From the NCBI GenBank assembly GCA_023433925.1, contig JAEYTO010000050.1, positions 1-32,999 of the forward strand: a stretch of 32,999 nucleotides of DNA. The letters are read 5' to 3'. This document shows, piece after piece, positions 17,081 through 23,298 of this stretch (position 1 is its first letter; each line of letters begins with the position of its first letter). The notes under the pieces are model-generated. The model was given only the letters and a program-made list of their open reading frames with translations. It searched no databases and was not told the origin of the DNA. Position numbers and translations under genes: made by a program. Origin of the DNA: Pseudomonadota bacterium (GTDB taxonomy: Bacteria; Desulfobacterota; Desulfovibrionia; Desulfovibrionales; Desulfovibrionaceae).

Positions 17081-17292
17081 CCGAGAGAGGGGCGCCGCCC
17101 CTCTCTCGGGCTCTCACCCCGCCAAGGGGCGCGGCCCCCTGGAACCCGTTTGTTCCTTTGCTTTCTTGCTCCACGGGAGCCGCCCGAACAGATCTTTTTG
17201 GCTTGGCGGTAAGCAACCACGCCTGAAACCAACCAGCGGGACAAAACGGGGTTCAGGGTCCCCTGGCCCCTGGCGGGGTGAAGTGTGGAGAG
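17081..17292. repeat. Composite palindromic intergenic element with inverted ends
   Basis: It starts directly at the nfi stop. The left end has a 13-bp stem (17081-17093 / 17097-17109, GCC loop), then GCTCTCACCCCGCCA, then a second hairpin GGGGC-GCG-GCCCC (17126-17138) and TGGAACCC. The right end (17248-17284) is a diverged inverted copy of the second part: GGGGTTCAGGGTCCCC, CCCCTGGCGGGGTGAAG. The 100 nt between contain complementary CGGGAGCCGCC and GGCTTGGCGG. Related copies lie at 10401-10440 and 28304-28365. No protein gene lies in the 320-nt gap 17081-17400. Confidence 0.7.
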
Positions 17293-17400
17293 GGATGGCG
17301 TCCATCTCCACGAGCCGTTGACAAGCCACGATGGGGCCTGGATAGTCAGAGCATGGACGCCGCCCGCTCCCGGCGCGGCGCGAAGACATGGAGGCGAGTC

Positions 17401-17703
17401 ATGTCCAGACCCGAAGACATGTGGCGCTGCCAGACCGTGAACTGCGGGTACGTCTACGATCCCGATCGTGGCGACCGCAAGGGCAAGATCCCCAAGGGCA
17501 CGCGCTTCGAGGACCTGCCGGACGAGTGGCGCTGCCCGGTGTGCGGCGCGAGCAAGCGCTGCTTCAAGCCCGTCATGGGGCCCGGTTCCGTGACCGGCTG
17601 CGAAACCCCGACGATCTCGGACGCGCCTTCCGCGGCCTTCGATCAGACTCCGGGAACGCCCGCGGGCATTCCGCCGGGAGGGAAGGATCCCGGCAAAGGC
17701 TGA
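17401..17703 (+). CDS. Rubredoxin-like protein, CX4C type with C-terminal tail
   Basis: 100 aa, about twice a normal rubredoxin. GGAGG precedes ATG with good spacing. The iron site is Cys10-X4-Cys15 (CQTVNCGYVYD) and Cys45-X2-Cys48 (RCPVCGASK). Ordinary rubredoxins have CX2C at both knuckles, so the first knuckle has two extra residues. From memory, rubredoxin-2 of Desulfovibrio desulfuricans has a comparable CX4C. The core (1-58) keeps the YDPDRGD, IPKGTRFEDLPDEW and FKPV elements. Residues 60-100 are Pro/Gly-rich and probably disordered. Extra Cys54 and Cys67 occur. It is a cytoplasmic one-electron carrier; its partner is unknown, and it has no rubrerythrin or rubredoxin-oxidoreductase neighbour here. 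Confidence 0.9.
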   Translation: MSRPEDMWRCQTVNCGYVYDPDRGDRKGKIPKGTRFEDLPDEWRCPVCGASKRCFKPVMGPGSVTGCETPTISDAPSAAFDQTPGTPAGIPPGGKDPGKG

Positions 17704-18127
17704 GGCATTTCGCCACGGCGGACGGAAGAGCTTGGCCCATTGAACAGGGCGGCTTGCCCTGAGCCACGCTGATCAGAGGGTTTTTCCGAAAAATAAGGCC
17801 TCTTGCGGGTGAGGCTTGAGGCGCGCAATACCCTTCCCAGTCCTTGTCGCGTTGTCCCGAATGCCGGTGTAAAATCGCTTTTGGCATCCGCAAGGGGCTG
17901 AACCGTCGGCCATGCCGCGAGAGAAAGGTGGGCTGCGCCACACGGCGCACCACCGGGCAAGAAACCGCGAGTCCGCCGCATGCGCCGGGATGTCGCACGG
18001 TTTTTCTCCGCTCCGGCCGGCAGGCCCGACCGGAGCGCCCCGGCTCAAGCGCGCCCTTGCCGGATCGCGCGGATTCGTTTATCCAAAAGCGCCCCTTGAC
18101 GCCAATCTTTTACCTTATCGGGATACC
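17704..18127. other. 424-nt intergenic region upstream of cdsA
   Basis: No supportable gene. It holds a small hairpin CAGGGC-GGCTT-GCCCTG (17745-17761) that may end the rubredoxin transcript without a T run. A second stem-loop GCTCCGG / CCGGAGC lies at 18010-18036. AT-richer patches near 17775-17800, 17865-17885 and 18095-18125 are where promoters of the cdsA-dxr-rseP-tsaB unit should be sought. None of the hexamer pairs has convincing spacing. Confidence 0.5.
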
Positions 18128-18931
18128 ATGGCCCTCAGCTCCCATGCCAAACGGCTGCTCACCGCGCTCGCTCTGCTGCCCGCCCTCCTCGGCGTCATAT
18201 TCGCCGGCGGCAACTGGATCTTCGGCGGGCTCCTGCTCGTCTGCTACCTCGGCCTGTGGGAGTTCTACGGCATGTTCTGGCACTCCCGGAGCCGGAGCCT
18301 CAAGCTTGCCGGCCTGGCCCTGTGCACGGCCCTGCTCGCGGCGGCCAAGAGCCAGAACCCGCACCTGCTCATGGCCATCCTGCTGGCCGCGTTCTGGATC
18401 GGGAACCTCCTTTTCCTGCTCAAGTACAGCCGCGACGCGGCCAAGGCCAGCTATCTCGACGCGGCCGTGCTCATGGGCGGACTGCTCTACCTGCCGCTGA
18501 CCCTGCACTTCTTCCTCTTCTTCCGGCCGGCGGAGATATTCCTGGTGCTCATGGCGGCCTTCCTCTCGGATACCGGCGCCTATTATGCCGGCACCTACTT
18601 CGGCCGGCACAAGATGTGGCCGCGCATCAGCCCCAAGAAAACCTGGGAAGGCAGCCTCGGCGGCATGGCGGCCTGCGTGGCCTCGGTGCTCGGCCTGGGC
18701 CTGGTCTGGGGCGACGCGCCCTGGTGGAGCTGGATCATTCTGGCCGTGCTGCTCAACGTGGCCGCCCAGATCGGCGACTTCTTCGAATCCGCGCTCAAGC
18801 GCTGGCTCTCGATAAAGGATTCGGGTACTCTGCTTCCTGGCCATGGCGGATTGCTCGACCGCATCGATTCGCTGCTGCTGGTCGTCCCGATCTATGCCGC
18901 CTGCCGAGCCCTGATGCCGTTCTTTTCCTGA
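18128..18931 (+). CDS. cdsA: Phosphatidate cytidylyltransferase (CDP-diglyceride synthase)
   Basis: 267 aa, integral membrane protein with about seven to eight hydrophobic segments. It makes CDP-diacylglycerol from phosphatidate and CTP. Signature blocks: LSDTGAYYAGTYFGRHKMWPRISPKKTWEGSLGG (mid-protein) and GDFFESALKRWLSIKDSGTLLPGHGGLLDRIDSLL near the C-terminus, both with the conserved Asp/Lys metal-CTP residues. Start ATG 18128 leads directly into the first membrane segment. The frame is open far upstream but with no membrane-protein character. It begins the cdsA-dxr-rseP-tsaB series. Confidence 0.96.
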   Translation: MALSSHAKRLLTALALLPALLGVIFAGGNWIFGGLLLVCYLGLWEFYGMFWHSRSRSLKLAGLALCTALLAAAKSQNPHLLMAILLAAFWIGNLLFLLKYSRDAAKASYLDAAVLMGGLLYLPLTLHFFLFFRPAEIFLVLMAAFLSDTGAYYAGTYFGRHKMWPRISPKKTWEGSLGGMAACVASVLGLGLVWGDAPWWSWIILAVLLNVAAQIGDFFESALKRWLSIKDSGTLLPGHGGLLDRIDSLLLVVPIYAACRALMPFFS

Positions 18932-18987
18932 GCAGCAGCCAACCACGGCCAGGCCGATCCGCCGCAGGCCCTACCATATTGACACGC

Positions 18988-20262
18988 ATGCAGCACGCGC
19001 CCATCTCGGCCTCCCAGGCCGTCCCAACCGACGGAGCCAACCGGGCCAGCCGGGAGTACATATCCTCCTTGCCCGCCGCGCCGGCGCCTTTCCCTCGCCG
19101 CGTGGCCATTCTGGGCTGCACCGGCTCCATCGGCGTGAGCGCCCTCAAGATCTGCGCCGCGCACCCGGACAAGTTCGAGGTCCTGGCCCTGGCCGGCGGG
19201 CGTAACGCCAGGCTCCTGGCCGAGCAGGCCGCGGTCTTCCGGCCGGCCTGGCTGGGCGTGCTCGACGGCCATGCGGCGGCCGAGCTCACGGATCTGCTTC
19301 CCCAGGGCTATGCGCCGACGATCCTCGTGGGCGAGACCGCCTATACGACCCTGGCGGCCCTGGACCGGGCGGACGCGGTGCTGTCCTGCATTGTGGGCGC
19401 GGCGGGGCTCCCGCCGACGCTGGCCGCGGTGCGCGCCGGCAAGCTCGTGGCCCTGGCCAACAAGGAGTCCCTGGTGCTCGCGGGCGGGCTCATACGTCAG
19501 GCCTGCCGCGAGAGCGGCGCGGTCATCCTGCCCGTGGACTCGGAGCACAACGCCCTGTTCCAGGCCGTGCACGCCGACGGCCTGAAGCCCGTGCGCTCCC
19601 TCGTGCTGACGGCCTCGGGCGGCCCGTTCCGGGGCTGGGACCAGGAACGGCTGCGCGCCGTGACCCGCGCCCAGGCCCTGAACCATCCCAACTGGAGCAT
19701 GGGCGCCAAGATCACCATCGACTCGGCCACGCTCATGAACAAGGGCCTGGAGTTCATCGAGGCCTGCCACCTGTTCGGCATGGCCCCCCAGGACGTGCGC
19801 GTGGTCGTGCACCCGCAGTCCATCGTGCACTCCCTGGCCGAGTTCGTGGACGGCTCCCTGCTGGCCCATCTGGGCCCGCCGGACATGCGCGTGGCCATCG
19901 CCTACTGCCTGGGCTTCCCCGAGCGGCTGGCCACTGGCGTGGAGCCCCTGGACCTCGTGAAGCTCGCCAAGCTCACCTTCGAGGCCCCGGACCCCCTGGC
20001 TTTCCCCTGTCTGCGCCTGGCGCAGGAGGCCTACGCCGCCGGGCCGAGTCAGCCCATCGTGCTCAACGCCGCCAACGAAGTGGCCGTGGACCTCTTCCTG
20101 CGCGAGCGCATCGCCTTCCTGGACATCCCGGCCTGCATCGAGGCCGAGCTTGAGGCCCACACGCCCGTGGCGGTGGACGATATGGAATCCATCCTGGCCC
20201 TGGACCGGGAAGTGCGCAGGCGCACATTGTCCCGCTGGGGCTCTAGAACCGAACTGAGATAA
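18988..20262 (+). CDS. dxr: 1-deoxy-D-xylulose 5-phosphate reductoisomerase
   Basis: 424 aa. It commits carbon to isoprenoids by the MEP route, feeding the UppS encoded nearby. NADPH loop GCTGSIG (43-49), LANKESLVLAGGL, metal and substrate residues in PVDSEHNALFQ, LTASGGPFRGW, NHPNWSMGAKITIDSATLMNKGLEFIEACHLF and HPQSIVHSLAEFVDGS are all present. The N-terminus is about 35 residues longer than usual before the Rossmann strand (RRVAILG). The extension is Ala/Pro/Ser-rich and has no target-signal look. A later start at GTG (Val39) or TTG (Leu29) would shorten it, but neither has a ribosome site. rseP follows after 3 nt. Confidence 0.96.
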   Translation: MQHAPISASQAVPTDGANRASREYISSLPAAPAPFPRRVAILGCTGSIGVSALKICAAHPDKFEVLALAGGRNARLLAEQAAVFRPAWLGVLDGHAAAELTDLLPQGYAPTILVGETAYTTLAALDRADAVLSCIVGAAGLPPTLAAVRAGKLVALANKESLVLAGGLIRQACRESGAVILPVDSEHNALFQAVHADGLKPVRSLVLTASGGPFRGWDQERLRAVTRAQALNHPNWSMGAKITIDSATLMNKGLEFIEACHLFGMAPQDVRVVVHPQSIVHSLAEFVDGSLLAHLGPPDMRVAIAYCLGFPERLATGVEPLDLVKLAKLTFEAPDPLAFPCLRLAQEAYAAGPSQPIVLNAANEVAVDLFLRERIAFLDIPACIEAELEAHTPVAVDDMESILALDREVRRRTLSRWGSRTELR

Positions 20263-20265
20263 GCA

Positions 20266-21342
20266 ATGCTGCAAAGCATCATCGCCGTGACCGTGGTCCT
20301 GGGAGGGCTCATCTTCTTCCACGAGCTTGGCCATTTCATCGTGGCCAGGCTGTTCGGCGTGGGCGTGACCACCTTCTCCCTGGGTTTCGGCCCCAGGCTC
20401 TTCGGCGTGCGCCACAACCGCACCGACTACAAGATCTCGGCCGTGCCCCTGGGCGGCTACGTGCACATGGTGGGCGAGCAGCCCGGCCAGGAGCTGCCCG
20501 AGGGCTTCAGCCGCGAGGAGAGCTTCACCGCGCGGCCCGCCTGGCAGCGCATGATCATCGTGGCCGCCGGGCCGTTCTTCAACTTCTTCCTGGCCATCCT
20601 CATCTACTGGGGCATCTTCTGGTCCCAGGGGCAGCTCGTGCTCGTGCCCGAGGTCGGCCGCGTCCTGGAAGGCAGCCCGGCCATGGAGGCGGGCCTGCGC
20701 GAGGGCGACGTGATCCGCTTCCTGGACGGCCGGCCCATCGACGACTGGGAGGATCTGCTCCAGACCGTGGCCCGGGCCGAGGGGCGCGAGCTTGAGTTGA
20801 CCATCGAGCGCCAGGGCCAGACCACGAGCGTCACGCTCACCCCGCGCCTGTTGACGCGCACGAACATCTTCGGCGAAGAGGCTCGCGTGCCCATGATCGG
20901 CGTGGCCGCCTCGGGCAAGACAAGGGCCGTGCCCCTGGGCGGCGGCTCGGCCTTCACCGCGGCGGTGGAGCAGACCTGGGACGTGCTCGTGCTCACGGTG
21001 AAGGGCGTCATCAAGATGATCGAGCGGGTCATCCCCGTGGAGACCATCGGCGGCCCCATCATGATCGCCCAGATGGTCAGCCAGCAGGCCGAGCAGGGGC
21101 TCGTCAACGTGCTCGCCCTGGCCGCGCTCATCAGCATCAACCTGGGCTTCCTGAACCTGCTGCCCATCCCGGTCCTCGATGGAGGGCACATCCTCTTCTT
21201 CGCCATCGAGACCGTCACCGGACGGCCGCTCAACGAGCGCTGGCAATCCATCACCATCCGCATCGGCCTGGCCCTGCTGCTCGCGCTCATGCTCCTGGCC
21301 GTTTACAACGATGTCACGCGCATCTTCCGTGATGCATCCTAG
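20266..21342 (+). CDS. rseP: Site-2 (RIP) zinc metalloprotease RseP
   Basis: 358 aa, a membrane protease that cuts transmembrane segments of anti-sigma factors or signal peptides. HELGH (19-23) in the first membrane segment and LLPIPVLDGGH with Asp305 supply the zinc site. One PDZ domain is visible (about 125-200, EGSPAMEAGLREGDVIRFLDGRPI), where the Escherichia coli enzyme has two. Further membrane segments lie around 98-115, 280-300 and 335-350. It starts 3 nt after dxr, and tsaB begins inside its last codons, so the unit is translationally coupled. No rseA/rpoE pair is in view. Confidence 0.95.
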   Translation: MLQSIIAVTVVLGGLIFFHELGHFIVARLFGVGVTTFSLGFGPRLFGVRHNRTDYKISAVPLGGYVHMVGEQPGQELPEGFSREESFTARPAWQRMIIVAAGPFFNFFLAILIYWGIFWSQGQLVLVPEVGRVLEGSPAMEAGLREGDVIRFLDGRPIDDWEDLLQTVARAEGRELELTIERQGQTTSVTLTPRLLTRTNIFGEEARVPMIGVAASGKTRAVPLGGGSAFTAAVEQTWDVLVLTVKGVIKMIERVIPVETIGGPIMIAQMVSQQAEQGLVNVLALAALISINLGFLNLLPIPVLDGGHILFFAIETVTGRPLNERWQSITIRIGLALLLALMLLAVYNDVTRIFRDAS

Positions 21343-22135
21343 CGGCGCGCGGCATTCCGGCGGAACGTCGTGCGCCGATAGGCCGGTCCTGGCGCTGAAC
21401 GCCTGCGAGGATCGGCTGCAGATCGTGCTCGGCAATCGTGGCGGGCTGCTCCTCCATCAGGAATGGACCGTGCCGGGCAAGGCCATGGCCGTCCTCGGCG
21501 CGGCCTTGGAGCAGGGCCTGGAGCTGCTGGGGATCGCGCCGGCCGACCTGGCGGGAATCGCCTGTGTGCGCGGGCCTGGGAGCTTCACGGGCATCCGCGT
21601 CGCGCTCTCCATGGCCTATGGGCTCATGGCCGGCTGCGGCGCGCCCCTGGCCGGCCTGGACCTCCTGCCCCTGCTGGCCCGCTCGGCGGCGCCGCTCCAC
21701 CAGGGCTCGCTGGCCGTGCTCACCCATGCCCGCAAAGGCCTGGCCTATGTCCAGACCTTCGCCCTGCCCTCGATGGAGCCTCTGTCCGATCTCTCCGTCT
21801 GCCGGACGGAACTGGCCGCGGAGCAGGCCGGCCCCTTGCCAGGCCCGCGATTGTGCCTGGGCAGCGCCCTGCGCCGCGACCCGCTCCTGCCGGAAAGACT
21901 GGCCGGGCTCGGCTTCATCGCCCTGCCGGCCGAGCTGGACCACCCCTCGGCCGAGGCGCTGCTCGCCGCGGCCCTGGATGCGCCCTACGCGGCCCGGCCC
22001 GTGGAGCCGCTCTACGTGCGGGCGTCCGACGCCGAGGACAACCTGCCGACCTTCGCCCACCAGCGCGGCCTGACCCCCGAGGAGGCCCGCCGCATTCTGG
22101 ACGGGGGCCCGGCCGCCTCCCGCCTAGTGCGCTGA
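21332..22135 (+). CDS. tsaB: tRNA t6A biosynthesis protein TsaB
   Basis: 267 aa. TsaB, an ASKHA-fold inactive paralogue of TsaD, scaffolds TsaD/TsaE in making threonylcarbamoyl-adenosine-37 in ANN-decoding tRNAs. Motifs: LALNACEDRLQIVL (phosphate-1-like strand), IACVRGPGSFTGIRVALSMAYGLMAG (the diagnostic GPGSFTGxR), and a C-terminal YVRASDAEDN. The C-terminus is slightly extended. The start ATG overlaps the end of rseP, with a GTG immediately before as alternative. No terminator is seen between it and fliC; the sigma-28 promoter begins 18 nt past its stop. Confidence 0.92.
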   Translation: MHPSGARHSGGTSCADRPVLALNACEDRLQIVLGNRGGLLLHQEWTVPGKAMAVLGAALEQGLELLGIAPADLAGIACVRGPGSFTGIRVALSMAYGLMAGCGAPLAGLDLLPLLARSAAPLHQGSLAVLTHARKGLAYVQTFALPSMEPLSDLSVCRTELAAEQAGPLPGPRLCLGSALRRDPLLPERLAGLGFIALPAELDHPSAEALLAAALDAPYAARPVEPLYVRASDAEDNLPTFAHQRGLTPEEARRILDGGPAASRLVR

Positions 22136-22152
22136 TTCCCCGTCAGGCCCCC

Positions 22153-22179
22153 TAAAGTATTTCCGACCGCCTCCGATAA
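22153..22179 (+). promoter_or_regulatory. Sigma-28 (FliA) promoter of fliC
   Basis: TAAA, exactly 15 nt, then TCCGATAA. The consensus is TAAA-N15-GCCGATAA, so only one base differs. It lies 69 nt before the flagellin start, as expected for a late flagellar gene. Confidence 0.9.
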
Positions 22180-22190
22180 GAAGGGCACAT

Positions 22191-22241
22191 GACCGGCATG
22201 GATGCCGGTCGTGGCAAGGACGCCACCACACTTCAAGGAGG
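22191..22241 (+). promoter_or_regulatory. fliC leader: two GGA-loop hairpins and GGA Shine-Dalgarno (CsrA-like site)
   Basis: Hairpin 1 (22191-22210) pairs GACCGGC with GCCGGTC and presents ATGGAT in the loop. Hairpin 2 (22211-22226) pairs GTGGC with GCCAC and presents AAGGAC. The Shine-Dalgarno AAGGAGG (22235-22241) is the third GGA. CsrA dimers bind GGA in hairpin loops and bridge sites over the ribosome site; in Bacillus and Campylobacter flagellin mRNA is controlled this way, with FliW as antagonist. Application here is inferred. Confidence 0.6.
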
Positions 22242-22247
22242 AAAGCC

Positions 22248-23156
22248 ATGTCTCTCGTTATCAACCACAACTTGATGGCCACGAATGCCGCCCGCAACCT
22301 GAGCGCCTCGTACAGCAACCTGGGTGTTTCCACCCGCCGCCTGTCCTCGGGCCTGCGCGTGGGCACCGCCGCCGACGACGCCGCCGGCCTGGCCGTGCGC
22401 GAGCTCATGCGCGCCGACATCTCCTCGCTCAACCAGGGCGTGCGCAACGCCATGGACGCCATCAGCATGATCCAGACCGCCGACGGCGCCCTGGGCGTCA
22501 TCGACGAGAAGCTCATCCGCATGAAGGAGCTTGCGCAGCAGGCCGCCACCGGCACCTACAACTCCGACCAGCGCCTGATCATCGACTCCGAGTACCAGGC
22601 CATGGCCTCGGAAATCACGCGTATCGCCAACGCCACGGACTTCAACGGCATCTACCTGCTCAACGGCAACCTGTCAGCCGCCCCCGGCAACGTGGCCGAC
22701 TCCCACGACGGCACCGCCCTGAAGTCCACCGGCCCGCTGAAGGTCCACTTCGGCACGGCCAACGACTCCTCCGAGGACTACTACTACATCGCCATCGGCA
22801 ACTCCACGGCCTCGGCCCTGGGCGTGGGCCTTGCCTCCGGCACCGGCGCGGGCGCGTCCATCTCCACGCAGGGCCTGGCCCAGCAGGCTCTGGACGCCAT
22901 CAACACGGCCATCATCTCCAAGGACAAGATCCGCGCCAACCTGGGCGCCCTGCAGAACCGCCTGGAGAACACGGTCACCAACCTGCAGATCCAGTCCGAG
23001 AACCTGCAGGCCGCCGAGTCGCGCATCTCCGACGTCGACGTGGCCGCCGAGATGACCGAGTTCGTGCGCCAGCAGATCCTGTCCCAGTCCGCCGTGGCCA
23101 TGCTGTCCCAGGCCAACTCCCTGCCGAGGATGGCCATGCAGCTCATCGGCGGCTAG
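22248..23156 (+). CDS. fliC: Flagellin
   Basis: 302 aa, filament subunit. The N-terminal D0/D1 helices (SLVINHNLMATNAARNL ... LSSGLRVGTAADDAAGLAVRELMRADI ... NQGVRNAMDAISMIQTADGAL) and the C-terminal D1/D0 helices (LGALQNRLENTVTNLQIQSENLQAAESRISDVDVAAEM ... QSAVAMLSQANSLPRMAMQLIGG) are complete. The variable surface part is short (about 145-220). The protein lacks a signal peptide, as expected for type III export, and has no cysteine. AAGGAGG lies 6 nt before ATG. It has its own sigma-28 promoter, a structured leader and a strong terminator, so it is monocistronic. fliD, fliS and two glycosyltransferases follow. Its surface Ser/Thr could be glycosylated, which is an inference. Confidence 0.97.
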   Translation: MSLVINHNLMATNAARNLSASYSNLGVSTRRLSSGLRVGTAADDAAGLAVRELMRADISSLNQGVRNAMDAISMIQTADGALGVIDEKLIRMKELAQQAATGTYNSDQRLIIDSEYQAMASEITRIANATDFNGIYLLNGNLSAAPGNVADSHDGTALKSTGPLKVHFGTANDSSEDYYYIAIGNSTASALGVGLASGTGAGASISTQGLAQQALDAINTAIISKDKIRANLGALQNRLENTVTNLQIQSENLQAAESRISDVDVAAEMTEFVRQQILSQSAVAMLSQANSLPRMAMQLIGG

Positions 23157-23184
23157 CGATCCTAGCGGCCAAGCGCATTCATGG

Positions 23185-23214
23185 GGCCGGGCCGCGCATG
23201 CGGCCCGGCCTTTC
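23185..23214 (+). terminator. Rho-independent terminator of fliC
   Basis: An 11-bp GC stem (GGCCGGGCCGC / GCGGCCCGGCC, 23185-23195 / 23200-23210) with loop GCAT is followed by TTTCTGCTT. It starts 29 nt past the flagellin stop. Confidence 0.88.
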
Positions 23215-23229
23215 TGCTTGCAAGGGAGA

Positions 23230-23245
23230 TGGCATACGGATTGCT
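23230..23245 (+). promoter_or_regulatory. Sigma-54 (RpoN) promoter of fliD
   Basis: TGGCAT-ACGGA-TTGCT matches TGGCAC-N5-TTGCW with one change. The invariant GG and GC are correctly spaced for -24/-12. Transcription would start near 23257, about 40 nt before the fliD start. RpoN control of hook and cap genes is usual in polar flagellates. Confidence 0.8.
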
Positions 23246-23298
23246 AACCGAGGCACGAGACAAGATCGCGGAATAATTTGCCCACAGGGAGTCAGCGT

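Noticed and set aside
17845..17880. Possible sigma-70 promoter TTGTCG ... TAAAAT ahead of cdsA
   Set aside because: Spacing is 20 nt and nothing else supports it.
18892..21435. 847-residue minus-strand open frame over dxr and rseP
   Set aside because: Mirror of two well-identified genes; no domain, ribosome site or family resemblance.
16151..22150. 14-nt match TCCCCGTCAGGCCC in the uppS palindrome (16151-16164) and just before the fliC promoter (22137-22150)
   Set aside because: Only a half-site in the second place with no palindrome; GC-rich chance match or remnant, not enough to call a repeat.
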